A DNA stretch of 64,000 nucleotides from an uncultured Prevotellaceae bacterium (GTDB lineage Bacteria > Bacteroidota > Bacteroidia > Bacteroidales > Bacteroidaceae), in NCBI GenBank assembly GCA_902767775.1, contig CACXIP010000005.1, positions 186,001-250,000 on the forward strand, written 5' to 3'. The notes under the pieces were generated by a model. It was not told the origin of the DNA. It worked only from the letters and a program-made list of their open reading frames with translations, and did no database searches. Of this stretch, positions 44,725 to 56,725 are shown one piece after another. The position numbers and the translations under genes are program-made. Within the stretch, counting starts at the first letter, position 1; each line of letters opens with the position of its first letter.

Positions 44725-45378
44725 CTACCGCCTTGATGTGATATGATAGCAAGGCTCAAGCCTCTCATACCTCACATAGCAGCGGCCTTCTTTTCGAAGT
44801 TCTGCCAACACTTCTCCAAGGATGTTTGCCATTTGTTGGCTACTGGCTGTCTGACCTTTAAGAGACATCCTGTTAAACCTAACATAGGTAATGTCGAATG
44901 TGGTGGCATATCGGTGAGCCGAATTCTTCGTGGCATTCCCATTTGTTTTCCTCAGTCTGTTGACGTCATCATCCGTACGCAGGACAGACGTGACGACAAT
45001 CCTATGTTTTCTCAAACCTTGCTCACTCATAGCCGTCTGAAAGCGAGAGCCTATCTCATCCAAAAGAGCCTTGGCAGCAGGGGTGAGATAAGGAATAGAG
45101 TATTCCAGCGGGTCAACCTTGTACAAATCACAGGTTTTTATCTTGACCTATCTGCTCACATCCAATTCATCACGATTGGTTGGTGGTTTGATTCCTTTCT
45201 CGCGTGCAGCCTTCAAGTGGGTATTGTTGTCATCACCAAACAGATATCGATGATTGACATAAACATTTTTCCCCCTATTGACGTAATGGTCATATGCATA
45301 CCATGCTACCCCAAAGAATATGGCGGTCAGTATGAGAACTATGAAAGTGGTGATCCATGTCTCTTGTTTCTTTTCCAT
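44725..45378 (-). pseudogene. DUF5715-family protein interrupted by an in-frame TAG
   Basis: The N-terminal part (transmembrane segment FIVLILTAIFFGVAWYAY, then NHRYLFGDDNNTHLKAA) and C-terminal part (SIPYLTPAAKALLDEIGSRF, VTSVLRTDDDVNRLRKTNGN, SAHRYATTFDITY, CYHIT) form one continuous frame broken only by TAG at 45148-45150. DUF5715 proteins resemble peptidoglycan carboxypeptidases. In the host code this is a nonsense mutation; a single C-to-T change from CAG/CAA would produce it. The downstream half can start only at TTG (45126). Confidence 0.75.
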
Positions 45379-45552
45379 ACTATCTATATGAATATTTGAT
45401 GACAACTTGTCTTATTATCTATATCCAAATCTACGATTGGTAAACAGATATCATGGACATAATGTAAATATTTAAGACGTGATGCAAAATGAAACGCCAC
45501 ACAAATCATATGTCTAAACTCCCACGCCCAGACGCCTAAACGCCCACCCCCC

Positions 45553-45646
45553 CAAACGACTAAACGACCAAACAACCAAACGCCCAAACGCCCAAACAAC
45601 CAAACGACTAAACGACCAAACAACCAAACGACCAAACAACCAAACA
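45553..45646. repeat. 8-bp array (CCAAACGA/CCAAACAA)n touching the ligA stop
   Basis: About twelve units end two bases from the TAG stop of ligA. The minus-strand ORF across it (45384-45647) is only an artefact of the repeat. Confidence 0.9.
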
Positions 45647-45647
45647 C

Positions 45648-47746
<2,099 letters not shown>

Positions 47747-47753
47747 ATCATTC

Positions 47754-49649
47754 TTAGATGTCGTTTCCGGTATAGAGTTGGTAGTATTTGCCTTGAAGGG
47801 CTATCAGTTCATCATGCGTGCCTTTCTCGATGATACGCCCACGCTCCAGCACGATGATGCAGTCGGAGTTGCGCACGGTAGACAATCGGTGGGCGATGAC
47901 GAAGGTGGTGCGCCCCCGCATGAGCGAGTCCATGCCGCGTTGCACCATTCTCTCGGTGCGGGTATCTATCGAGGATGTTGCCTCGTCGAGGATGAGCACT
48001 GGTGGGTCGGCGATGGCGGTACGGGCGATGGAGAGCAACTGCCGCTCACCCTGACTGAGGTTGGAAGCCTGTCCGTTGATGACGGTGAGGTAACCGTTGC
48101 TCAGGCGGCGGATAAAGTCATCAGCCCCCACCAGTTTGGCAGCCTCGATGCACTCCTGGTCGGTGGCGTCAAGACGGCCATAGCGGATGTTGTCCATCAC
48201 CGTACCGGTGAACAGTTGGATGTCCTGCAGCACCATACCCAGACTGCGTCGCAGGTGTGGTTTTGAGATATCATTGATATTGATGCCATCATACTGTATC
48301 TTACCGTCCTGGATGTCGTAGAAACGGTTGATGAGGTTGGTGATGGTGGTTTTGCCCGCACCCGTACCGCCGACGAAGGCGATTTTCTGGTCGGGCATGG
48401 CATGGAGCACGATGTCGAAGAGCACCTGTTTGTCGGGCACATAACTGAAGTCGACCATATCGAAACTGACACCGCCTTCCACCTTGGTCAGGTGGCCGTC
48501 GGGGGATACCCATGCCCATGTGCCTGTTCGCTGGTCTGCTTTGGCCAGCTGACCGTCAGCACCCTCCACCGCATCTGTCAGCGTCACCTTTCCTTCGTCT
48601 TTCTCCATCTGCTCATCCATGAGGGCAAAGACACGTTCGGCACCTGCCGACGCATTGAGCACGCTGTTGATTTGCTGACTGATTTGGGCGATGGGCTGGG
48701 TGAAGTTCTTGTTGAGGGTGAGGAATGCCACCAACGTACCGATGGTGAGCGCCGACTGCGAGTGCAGGGCGATGGTGGCGCCCACGACAGCGATGAGCAC
48801 ATAACCCAGATTGCCGAGGTTGCCGTTGACTGGCATGACGATGTTGGCTATCTTGTTGGCATTGTAGGCACTGGAGCGCAGGTCTTCGTTGATTTTGGAA
48901 AACCTGCTGATGGCCTCATCCTCATAGCAGAACACCTTGACCACCTTCTGTCCTGTCATCATCTCCTCGATGAAGCCATTGACAGCCGCCAGGTTCTGCT
49001 GCTGCCCCACGAAATGCTTTCTCGACATCTTCCCCAAGCGTGTGGTGGCGAATGCCATGACCACCGCCATGAGGATGGACACCCCTGTGAGCGGCAGACT
49101 GAGCACCACCATGCTGACGAAAGTGATGGCGAGGGTGATGAGCGAACTGAAGGCTGAGGGGAGACTGGAACTGATGACCTGACGCAAGCTGTCGATGTCG
49201 TTGGTATAGGTCGACATGATGTCGCCATGCGAGTGGGTGTCGAAATAACTCACCGGCAATTTCTGCATATGTCCGAACATGCTCTTGCGCAACCGCAGCA
49301 TGGTGCCCTGACTGACGTTGATCATGATGCGGTTGTAGGCATAGGAACAAGCCACTCCCACCACCAGCACAGCACCCAGTTTGAGCAATGCCACTGCAAG
49401 GGGTGAGAAATTGGGGTTGTCCACCCCTTTCAGCGGCTGAATGTAGTCGTCGATGAGCGTGCGGGTGAAGAGGGTGGACATCAGGGTAGCCACCGACGAA
49501 ACGATGATGCAGGCAAACACCAAGAGGAAGGAGAATCTATAGTACTGCATGACGAAGCGGAACAGGCGCAGGAGCGTGCCCTTCCTGTCCTTGGCTTTTT
49601 CATTGTTGGCGAACACCTCGCCCGGCCTTGTGCGCATTCCCATTCTCAT
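47754..49649 (-). CDS. Heterodimeric ABC exporter, canonical-Walker half
   Basis: 631 residues. Six-helix ABC membrane domain (residues ~25-320) and nucleotide-binding domain with Walker A GGTGAGKTT, signature LSQGERQ and Walker B LILDEATSS (canonical catalytic Glu). An insertion with low similarity lies between the domains (VEGADGQLAKADQRTG). It pairs with the next gene, whose start overlaps by ATGA. Lipid or drug export is likely; substrate unknown. Confidence 0.93.
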   Translation of the reverse strand: MRMGMRTRPGEVFANNEKAKDRKGTLLRLFRFVMQYYRFSFLLVFACIIVSSVATLMSTLFTRTLIDDYIQPLKGVDNPNFSPLAVALLKLGAVLVVGVACSYAYNRIMINVSQGTMLRLRKSMFGHMQKLPVSYFDTHSHGDIMSTYTNDIDSLRQVISSSLPSAFSSLITLAITFVSMVVLSLPLTGVSILMAVVMAFATTRLGKMSRKHFVGQQQNLAAVNGFIEEMMTGQKVVKVFCYEDEAISRFSKINEDLRSSAYNANKIANIVMPVNGNLGNLGYVLIAVVGATIALHSQSALTIGTLVAFLTLNKNFTQPIAQISQQINSVLNASAGAERVFALMDEQMEKDEGKVTLTDAVEGADGQLAKADQRTGTWAWVSPDGHLTKVEGGVSFDMVDFSYVPDKQVLFDIVLHAMPDQKIAFVGGTGAGKTTITNLINRFYDIQDGKIQYDGININDISKPHLRRSLGMVLQDIQLFTGTVMDNIRYGRLDATDQECIEAAKLVGADDFIRRLSNGYLTVINGQASNLSQGERQLLSIARTAIADPPVLILDEATSSIDTRTERMVQRGMDSLMRGRTTFVIAHRLSTVRNSDCIIVLERGRIIEKGTHDELIALQGKYYQLYTGNDI

Positions 49650-51436
49650 GACTTCTTGTTTTTAAGATGAGAGTTCTTGAAGCGACTGCGGCTCTTCTTC
49701 GGTTCATCGAAGTCACCGACGTCTTCATTCTGCAACGTATTGATTTCGCGATAGATGGCATTCTGGCGCAATAGGTTTTCATGAGTGTCGAAACCGCTCA
49801 CACGTCCCTTGTCGAGCACGAGGATACGGTCGCACTCACGCACACTGGAGATGCGCTGTGCAATGATGATTTTGGTGATTTCCGGCAACTCCTCCCTGAA
49901 GGCGCGCTGGATGGCGGCATCGGTGGCGGTGTCGCAGGCAGAGGTGCTGTCGTCGAGCACCAGCACCTTCGGGTGCTTGAGCAATGCCCGGGCGATGCAC
50001 AGGCGCTGTCGCTGTCCGCCCGACACGTTGGTGCCGCCTTGCTCGATGCGGGTGTTATAACCCTCGGGCATCTGTTCGATAAACTCATCGGCGCATGCCA
50101 TGCGGCACGCTTCCTTGCATTCCTCCAACGTGGCGTCGCTGTTGCCCCACCTGAGGTTGTCGAGAATGGTTCCCGAGAAGAGCACATTCTTCTGCAGCAC
50201 CACTGACACGGCATTGCGCAGCACCTCGAGGTCGTAGTGCCGCACGTCATGTCCGCCCACCGAGACAGTGCCTTTCGACACGTCGTAGAGGCGGCTGACG
50301 AGGTTGACGAGTGACGACTTGCCACTACCCGTTCCGCCAATGACACCGATGGTCTCGCCACTGTGCACCTGGAAGGAAATATTCTGTATGGCATACTCCC
50401 CGCTGCCTGCCTTGTAGGCGAAATAGACATGGCGGAAGTCGACATCGCCGTTGGGCACTTCTGTGAGCGCCTTCACTGGATTGTGGATGTCAGCCTCCTC
50501 ATTGATGACCTCTGCCACACGCTGACCGCTGGCGGCACTCTGCGTGAGCATGACGAAAATCATGCTGAGCATCATGAGCGACATGAGGATGCTCATCACA
50601 TAGGTGAAGAGCGAGGTAATCTCACCCGTGGTGAGCGTGTCGCTGACCACAAACTGCGCACCAAACCATGAGATGGCGATGATACAGCCATAGACCACGA
50701 GGTTCATCACCGGGTGGTTGAGTGCCATGAGTCCCTCAGTGCGCACATAGAGTTTGTAGAGCGCCTCGGCAGCCCATCCAAACTTGGTGTTCTCATAATC
50801 CTCGCGCACGAATGACTTCACCACACGGATGCCGGCAATGTTCTCCTGCACGCTGCCATTGAGTTGGTCGTAGCGCTCAAACACCTGCTTGAAGAGTCCC
50901 GCCACCCTGCTGATGAGGAAATAGAGGAACACCGAGAGCACCACCATGGCAACGACGAAGATGACGCTCATCCTCACATCGATGACAAAGCACATGAAGA
51001 TGCTGAAGAGCATGCGGAACGGTGCCCTCACCGACACGCGCAGCAGCTGCTGGAAGGCATTCTGCAGGTTGGACACATCGGTCGTCATGCGGGTAACGAG
51101 ACCCGAAGTGCTATACTTGTCGATGTCGGAGAACGAGAAGGTCTGGATGTTGCGGTACATCGCCTCACGGAGGTTACAGGCGAATCCCGACGAGGCATAA
51201 GCAGAATACTGTCCTGCCTTGATGCCGAACAACAGGCTGAGAAATGCCATGACGAGCATGACACCACCGTAAAGATAGACATTGCTCAGGTCGCCGGCAT
51301 TGATGCCCAAGTCGATGAGTTTGGCAGTGACGTAAGGAATCAGCACATCCATCACCACCTCAAGTGAGGTGAAGACAGGTGTGAGCACTGCCGCCCGCCG
51401 ATATTGCTTGATTTGTGAATAGAGGGTTTTGAGCAT
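49646..51436 (-). CDS. Heterodimeric ABC exporter, degenerate-Walker half
   Basis: 596 residues, same architecture. Walker A GGTGSGKSSL and signature VSGGQRQ are intact, but Walker B is VLDDSTSA, with Asp replacing the catalytic Glu. This is the non-hydrolytic site of asymmetric exporters (TM287/288-like). It lies upstream of and overlaps the 47754 gene, forming an operon on the minus strand. Confidence 0.93.
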   Translation of the reverse strand: MLKTLYSQIKQYRRAAVLTPVFTSLEVVMDVLIPYVTAKLIDLGINAGDLSNVYLYGGVMLVMAFLSLLFGIKAGQYSAYASSGFACNLREAMYRNIQTFSFSDIDKYSTSGLVTRMTTDVSNLQNAFQQLLRVSVRAPFRMLFSIFMCFVIDVRMSVIFVVAMVVLSVFLYFLISRVAGLFKQVFERYDQLNGSVQENIAGIRVVKSFVREDYENTKFGWAAEALYKLYVRTEGLMALNHPVMNLVVYGCIIAISWFGAQFVVSDTLTTGEITSLFTYVMSILMSLMMLSMIFVMLTQSAASGQRVAEVINEEADIHNPVKALTEVPNGDVDFRHVYFAYKAGSGEYAIQNISFQVHSGETIGVIGGTGSGKSSLVNLVSRLYDVSKGTVSVGGHDVRHYDLEVLRNAVSVVLQKNVLFSGTILDNLRWGNSDATLEECKEACRMACADEFIEQMPEGYNTRIEQGGTNVSGGQRQRLCIARALLKHPKVLVLDDSTSACDTATDAAIQRAFREELPEITKIIIAQRISSVRECDRILVLDKGRVSGFDTHENLLRQNAIYREINTLQNEDVGDFDEPKKSRSRFKNSHLKNKKS

Positions 51437-51523
51437 TAAGAATGAAGAGTAAAGAATGAAGAGTGAAATGAAAAATGACGACCACCTTTGCTTCTATCGG
51501 GTTTTGGCGTCAGGACAATCCAT

Positions 51524-51563
51524 CAACTATGCACTATGAACTATGAACTATGAACTATGAACT
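51524..51563. repeat. 7-bp array (ATGAACT)n next to the DUF5020 stop
   Basis: About five units, ending two bases from the TAG of the DUF5020 gene. Same unit as 6787-6852. Confidence 0.85.
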
Positions 51564-51565
51564 AC

Positions 51566-52312
51566 CTAAAACGACCACTTGGCAGCGATGGTGGGAATAG
51601 CATAGAAGCGATTGTTGCGCCCCAGGTCATCGAAGACAAAATTATTGCTGATTTCCACCTCTGTACCTAAACTGAGATTGAATCCCTCGCGGCCAAGCAG
51701 AGCCCAGAGGTTGAACCAAAACTGCGGTTCGGCAATGGTAATCCAGTTGCCGCTCACACTATTGTCATACCAGCAGTCGATAAAGCCAGAGAATGAGAAC
51801 CGCCTGTCTGCAAAGTGGATGCCCCACACCGCCGTTGCCTGAAAACTGTTGAACGGGCGATTCCATGGGTTCTGCCCCTTGAAGTAATATTTATACAATG
51901 CCTGCAGCGAGAAGGTTTTATTGAAGTCACTGCTTGCCCAGTTCCATGCTGGCCCAGCAAGGAAGGCATGCTGGAAACGGGTGGAGTACTGCGTCTCCTT
52001 GCTCGATGTCAGACCACCGTCATACTCCACATGTGCCGCCCAACGCTTGTTGGATGACACATTGAACTCCCTTGCGAATTCCCAATAAGCACCCGCCACA
52101 CCATCATGGTAATAATCGAGGTCGGTAAAGAGAAAGGTGCTGCCCCACTGGTCGGGCTTGAACAATTCCACCGTGGTTGTGACACTTGGTCGTCCGGAGA
52201 GGTTGTCGGAGAGGTTATGACCTAAGTCATAATGCAACTGCACGTTTACGTTCTGTGCCAAGCTCGTCATGGTTGCCAAGAATAAGGCACATATCATTAA
52301 AATCTTTTTCAT
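51566..52312 (-). CDS. DUF5020-family outer-membrane protein
   Basis: ~248 residues. Signal peptide (MKKILMICALFLATMTSLAQ) then a barrel of aromatic-rich strands (NVQLHYDLGHNLSDN, FTDLDYYHDGVAGAYWEFAR, GLTSSKETQYSTRFQHAFL) ending in IPTIAAKWSF. This fits DUF5020, a Tsx-like nucleoside channel family. The long upstream open frame to 52603 is antisense to the BaiN-like gene and not part of the protein. Divergent from that gene. Confidence 0.88.
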   Translation of the reverse strand: MKKILMICALFLATMTSLAQNVNVQLHYDLGHNLSDNLSGRPSVTTTVELFKPDQWGSTFLFTDLDYYHDGVAGAYWEFAREFNVSSNKRWAAHVEYDGGLTSSKETQYSTRFQHAFLAGPAWNWASSDFNKTFSLQALYKYYFKGQNPWNRPFNSFQATAVWGIHFADRRFSFSGFIDCWYDNSVSGNWITIAEPQFWFNLWALLGREGFNLSLGTEVEISNNFVFDDLGRNNRFYAIPTIAAKWSF

Positions 52313-52424
52313 CACATTAGTATTTTCATGCAAAAATAAGAAAAAAAACAGAGAAGGAAACGTTATTGGGCTTTTTTTCCGATATTTGCAAAAACTATAG
52401 GATGATTGTCCAACTATCCCTACA

Positions 52425-53630
52425 ATGAAAACAGCCATCATCGGCGGCGGAGCCGCCGGATTTTTCCTCGCCATCAACCTGAAGGAGATGCTGCCTGCGA
52501 TGCAGGTGGACATCTTCGAGCGCAGCCAAAAAGTGCTGGCGAAGGTTGAAGTGTCGGGCGGCGGACGCTGCAACTGCACCAACACGTTTGAGGGCGTTCG
52601 CAACCTCTCCGCCGTCTACCCCCGCGGGCACCGACTGATGAAGCGACTCTTCAACATCTTCAACCATCAAGATGCCTACCGATGGTTTGAAAGCCATGGT
52701 GTGCCACTCACCGTTCAACCCGACCACTGCGTGTTTCCCGCTGCCCAGGACTCACATGCCATCATCAACTGCTTCCTCAACGGGGCTCGCCGACATGGCA
52801 TCACCGTCCATACACGGCATCCCATCTGCAAGATGGAGGAACTCGGAGACTATGACTTCGTGGCGGTCACCACGGGTGGTTCACCAAGGTCACAGGGCTT
52901 CGACTGGTTGCGCAACATCGGCCACGACATCATCTCCCCCGTGCCTTCTCTCTTCTCGATGGGCATCGATGACACACGGCTCAAGGCACTGATGGGAACG
53001 GTGGCAGAACATGCCTCAACAACACTTGCCGGCACCAAGTTCAGAACAGACGGGCCTCTGCTCATCACCCATTGGGGACTGAGCGGTCCAGCCATCCTCC
53101 GGCTGTCGAGCCATGCCGCGAGAGTCCTGCATGAGCGCAACTACCAAGCTCATGTCTGTATCAACTGGACAGGGACGGGCGAGGCAGAGATACGCGAACT
53201 GCTGACAGAGATGGCCATCACCCACCCCAGACAACAGGTCGCTACTCACGCCATATCAGGACTGACACAGCGCCTGTGGAACTATATCGTGGAAAAGGGT
53301 ATCGGCGACAAAAGCAATGCCCGATGGTCGGACCTGGGCAAAAAAGATATCAACAGGCTGACCAACAGCCTCACGGCCGATGATGTCACCATCACCGGCC
53401 GTGCGCCATTTCGAGATGAGTTTGTCACCTGCGGTGGGGTGGCACTGTCGGGCATCAACCCCACCACTATGGAGAGCCGCCACCGCAAAGGTCTGTTTTT
53501 CGCCGGCGAGGTGCTCGACATCGACGGTGTGACCGGCGGCTTCAACTTCCAAGCAGCATGGACAACATCCTATGTTGCTGCCCAAGCGATTGCTACTGCT
53601 TCAGCACACCCAGTTCACGACCAATCTTAA
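52425..53630 (+). CDS. BaiN/HI0933-type NAD(P)/FAD-dependent oxidoreductase
   Basis: 401 residues. Dinucleotide-binding motif GGGAAGFFLAINL, VSGGGRCNCTNT typical of the family, and C-terminal FAVEVLDIDGVTGGFNFQAA-like motif (here FAGEVLDIDGVTGGFNFQ). The flavoprotein family includes BaiN. A promoter-like GATATTTG lies upstream. Its 3' end overlaps the convergent kbl gene by 38 bases. Confidence 0.93.
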   Translation: MKTAIIGGGAAGFFLAINLKEMLPAMQVDIFERSQKVLAKVEVSGGGRCNCTNTFEGVRNLSAVYPRGHRLMKRLFNIFNHQDAYRWFESHGVPLTVQPDHCVFPAAQDSHAIINCFLNGARRHGITVHTRHPICKMEELGDYDFVAVTTGGSPRSQGFDWLRNIGHDIISPVPSLFSMGIDDTRLKALMGTVAEHASTTLAGTKFRTDGPLLITHWGLSGPAILRLSSHAARVLHERNYQAHVCINWTGTGEAEIRELLTEMAITHPRQQVATHAISGLTQRLWNYIVEKGIGDKSNARWSDLGKKDINRLTNSLTADDVTITGRAPFRDEFVTCGGVALSGINPTTMESRHRKGLFFAGEVLDIDGVTGGFNFQAAWTTSYVAAQAIATASAHPVHDQS

Positions 53631-54783
53631 TGAAGGCGGCTATGCAGCGGTCGAGCTGGTCGCGGTTGTGCCCGGCGGAAATCTGCACGCGGATGCGCGC
53701 CTGCCCTTTAGGCACTACAGGATAGTAGAATCCCGTCACATAGATACCCTCCTCCAACATACGGTTGGCATAAACCTGTGAGAGTTTGGCATCATAAAGC
53801 ATGACGGCGCAGATGGCACTCTGTGTGGGTTTGATGTCGAATCCGGCATCCATCATCCTGGTGCGGAAATACTCCACATTCTCCACGAGGCGGTCGTGAA
53901 TTTCATTGCTCTCCCTGAGCATGGCGAATACCTCCAGACTGGCACCGATAATGCAGGGTGCGAGAGAATTGGAGAAGAGATAGGGACGGCTCCTCTGCCT
54001 GAGCATGTCGATGATTTCCTTACGACCTGTGGTGAAACCGCCCAAGGCACCGCCAAACGACTTGCCCAACGTACCGGTGTAGATATCTACCCTGCCGTAA
54101 GTGCCATAGAGTTCGCTCACACCGTGTCCGGTGGCTCCCACCACACCAGCGGAGTGCGACTCATCCACCATCACCAGCGCGTCGTATTTCTCTGCGAGGT
54201 CGCAGATGCGGTCCATCGGTGCCACATTGCCGTCCATGGAGAAGACGCCGTCGGTGACGATGATGCGGAACCGCTGTGCCTGTGCCTCTTTGAGACACCG
54301 CTCCAGGTCGTCCATGTCGGCGTTGGCATAGCGGTAGCGCTTCGCCTTGCAAAGACGCACGCCATCGATGATGGAGGCATGGTTGAGCGCATCAGAAATG
54401 ATGGCATCCTCCTCGGTGAACAAGGGTTCGAACACACCCCCGTTGGCATCAAAACAAGCCGCATAGAGAATGGTGTCCTCTGTCTTGAAATAGTCGGAGA
54501 TGGCTGCCTCCAACTGTTTGTGGATATCCTGTGTGCCGCAGATGAAGCGCACCGACGACATACCGAAGCCGCGCTGCTCCATCATCCGCCTGGCTCCCTC
54601 TATAAGCCTCGGATGGTCGGAGAGACCGAGATAGTTGTTGGCGCAGAAGTTGAGCACTTCCTTTCCCTTCACACTGATGGCAGCCCGCTGCGGACTCTCG
54701 ATGATACGCTCTTCCTTGTAAAGACCTGCCTCACGGATTTCTGTGAGTTGCTGACTGAGATGTTGCTTGATTTTTGTGTACAT
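53593..54783 (-). CDS. kbl: Glycine C-acetyltransferase (2-amino-3-ketobutyrate CoA ligase)
   Basis: 396 residues. Alpha-oxoamine synthase family: FCANNYLGLSDHPRLIEGA, DESHSAGVVG, PLP lysine in GTLGKSFGGALGGF. It splits 2-amino-3-oxobutyrate with CoA into glycine and acetyl-CoA. The divergent gene 222 bases away encodes a threonine dehydrogenase, so both steps of threonine breakdown lie together. Start at MYTKIKQHL (54783). Confidence 0.96.
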   Translation of the reverse strand: MYTKIKQHLSQQLTEIREAGLYKEERIIESPQRAAISVKGKEVLNFCANNYLGLSDHPRLIEGARRMMEQRGFGMSSVRFICGTQDIHKQLEAAISDYFKTEDTILYAACFDANGGVFEPLFTEEDAIISDALNHASIIDGVRLCKAKRYRYANADMDDLERCLKEAQAQRFRIIVTDGVFSMDGNVAPMDRICDLAEKYDALVMVDESHSAGVVGATGHGVSELYGTYGRVDIYTGTLGKSFGGALGGFTTGRKEIIDMLRQRSRPYLFSNSLAPCIIGASLEVFAMLRESNEIHDRLVENVEYFRTRMMDAGFDIKPTQSAICAVMLYDAKLSQVYANRMLEEGIYVTGFYYPVVPKGQARIRVQISAGHNRDQLDRCIAAFIKIGRELGVLKQ

Positions 54784-55005
54784 GATTATAATAGGTTTGA
54801 GGTTTGAGATTTGAGATTTAAGCTTCGCTTGATTGTCGGCTAACTGAACACAAAGTAAACAATTATTTTTCATACATCCGACAGTTTTGGGAAGAAAAAA
54901 AGAGAAAACAAGAAAATTATTCATTTTTTATCCAAAACATGATGGTGATTTGAGAAATATTTGCTTATTTTGCCAACGCAAAAGCAACAAAAAAAGACTT
55001 ACTCT

Positions 55006-55968
55006 ATGAAGAACATATTGATTATCGGTTCGTCAGGCCAGATTGGTTCGGAACTCACCATGGCGCTGCGCCAGCGCTATGGCAACAGTCATGTGGTGGC
55101 AGGATATATCAAGGGAGCAGAGCCCAAGGGCGAACTGCGCGAGTCAGGGCCGATGGCTTTGGCCGACGTGACCGATGGCGAAATGCTTTCCGAGGTAGTG
55201 AGGAAATACGACATCGACACCATCTACAACCTTGCCGCCTTGCTGTCTGTTGTTGCCGAGTCGAAGCCACGTCTGGCATGGGCGATAGGCATCGACGGAC
55301 TGTGGAACGTCCTTGAGGTGGCGCGTGAGCACCGCTGCTCCGTATTCACCCCCAGCAGCATCGGTTCGTTTGGACTGAGCACGCCACATGTCCGCACACC
55401 GCAGGACACCATCCAGCGCCCCCGCACCATCTATGGCGTGTCGAAAGTGACCACCGAACTCCTAAGCGACTATTTCTTCCACAAATACGGGGTGGACACC
55501 CGTTCGGTGCGATTCCCCGGCATCATCTCCTACATGACCCCTCCAGGTGGCGGCACCACCGACTATGCCGTCGACATCTTCTACGCTGCCGTGCGTGGCG
55601 AGCGTTTTGTCTGTCCCATCCGCAAGGGAACACTGATGGACATGATGTATATGCCTGATGCGCTAAAGGCTGCCATCACGCTGATGGAGGCCAATCCCGA
55701 CCGCCTCATCCACCACAATGGTTTCAACGTGGCTGCTATGAGTTTTGCACCTGAAACCATCTATGCGGAAATCCTCAAGCACAAACCCGACTTCAAGATG
55801 GTGTACGACGTAGACCCGCTCAAGCAGAGTATCGCCGAGAGTTGGCCCGACAAGATGGACGACACCTGCGCACGCCGCGAATGGGGCTGGGCACCACTCT
55901 ACGACATCCGCTCGATGACCTCCGATATGCTGGACAAACTCAGTAAGAGATTGAGAATTGAGGTTTGA
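55006..55968 (+). CDS. tdh: L-threonine 3-dehydrogenase (epimerase-type)
   Basis: ~320 residues. N-terminal NAD motif GSSGQIGSEL, catalytic Tyr/Lys in YGVSKVTTELL, and SIGSFG/VRFPGIISYMTPPGGGTT typical of the short-chain threonine dehydrogenases related to UDP-sugar epimerases. It forms 2-amino-3-oxobutyrate, substrate of the divergent kbl product. The Met at 55006 begins the Rossmann fold; the frame is open upstream only by chance. Confidence 0.9.
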   Translation: MKNILIIGSSGQIGSELTMALRQRYGNSHVVAGYIKGAEPKGELRESGPMALADVTDGEMLSEVVRKYDIDTIYNLAALLSVVAESKPRLAWAIGIDGLWNVLEVAREHRCSVFTPSSIGSFGLSTPHVRTPQDTIQRPRTIYGVSKVTTELLSDYFFHKYGVDTRSVRFPGIISYMTPPGGGTTDYAVDIFYAAVRGERFVCPIRKGTLMDMMYMPDALKAAITLMEANPDRLIHHNGFNVAAMSFAPETIYAEILKHKPDFKMVYDVDPLKQSIAESWPDKMDDTCARREWGWAPLYDIRSMTSDMLDKLSKRLRIEV

Positions 55969-55989
55969 GATTTGAGATTTGATTCTTAC

Positions 55990-56033
55990 TGTCTGACCTG
56001 TCCGACCTGTCTGACCTGTCCGACCTGTCCGAC
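55990..56033. repeat. 9-bp array (TGTCCGACC)n overlapping the NigD-like stop
   Basis: Five units of TGTCCGACC/TGTCTGACC. On the minus strand the first unit begins with the TAG stop of the NigD-like gene. Confidence 0.9.
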
Positions 56034-56725
56034 TAAAGCGTAAACATCCTCACTACTTTTCCCTCATAGGTATTGACCTCTACACGGAGCACATCGCCCT
56101 TGCCAAAAGGAGCAAGGGGCGTGCTGGTGTAGATGCGGCTGGAATAGTATTCCGGCATGCCGTTCTGATTGTGCATGAGACGCAGATGGTGCACCTTAGT
56201 GCCATCATCAGTGGTGATGACGGTGTCGCGCACCATGCCCAAGGTCTGGTAGGCGTCCTTGGCGTCACCCTTTCCTATCTTGACATACAGTCCTAAGTTG
56301 AGGTACTTGCCATTGGGCGAAAGCCAGGCACTCTCGAGTGTCAGGGGGTCGGTGCGCACCTCTGTCCCCTCCTTAGGCACTTTTGTATGGAGCACAAGCA
56401 CCTGCATGGCGGAGAAGCCCTTTACCTCAAGTTTTTTTCCTGGTTCACGGCTGTAATAAAGCAAAGCCCTGTAGGTGGAGTCGGGTGTCGTGGTCCATGA
56501 GCAGTCCAGCGGTGGCTGCAGCACCAACGAGTCGCCTTCGTCGGTCCTCGCATTTGCTACCTTTTTTGACCCGACGGTGTGAACCTCAGCGAAGTCTGCC
56601 CTCAGATACGAATACTCGCCATTGCCCGACTCATAGTCCTCGGTGGTGCATGCTGTTGTCCACAGCATGAGCGCCACGGCGGCACAGACAGTCTGACAGA
56701 AATGCCTGCATGTTCTTCTTCTCAT
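56033..56725 (-). CDS. NigD-like lipoprotein
   Basis: 230 residues. Lipobox ending at Cys (MLWTTACTTED) and a beta-sandwich-like body (SYLRADFAEVHTVGSKKVAN, TYRALLYYSREPGKKLEVKG) ending in VVRMFTL. It resembles the NigD-like family of Bacteroidetes, whose function is poorly known. It overlaps the acyltransferase gene start by ATGA. Confidence 0.75.
   Translation of the reverse strand: MRRRTCRHFCQTVCAAVALMLWTTACTTEDYESGNGEYSYLRADFAEVHTVGSKKVANARTDEGDSLVLQPPLDCSWTTTPDSTYRALLYYSREPGKKLEVKGFSAMQVLVLHTKVPKEGTEVRTDPLTLESAWLSPNGKYLNLGLYVKIGKGDAKDAYQTLGMVRDTVITTDDGTKVHHLRLMHNQNGMPEYYSSRIYTSTPLAPFGKGDVLRVEVNTYEGKVVRMFTL

Noticed and set aside
45384-45647. 87-residue ORF downstream of ligA
   Set aside because: It is read straight through the 8-bp array and yields a Val/Trp/Phe/Gly/Leu/Arg repeat. 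There is no independent evidence of a gene.
51566-52603. Longer form of the DUF5020 protein starting at 52603
   Set aside because: The extra ~97 residues are antisense to the BaiN-like gene; a proper signal peptide begins at 52312.
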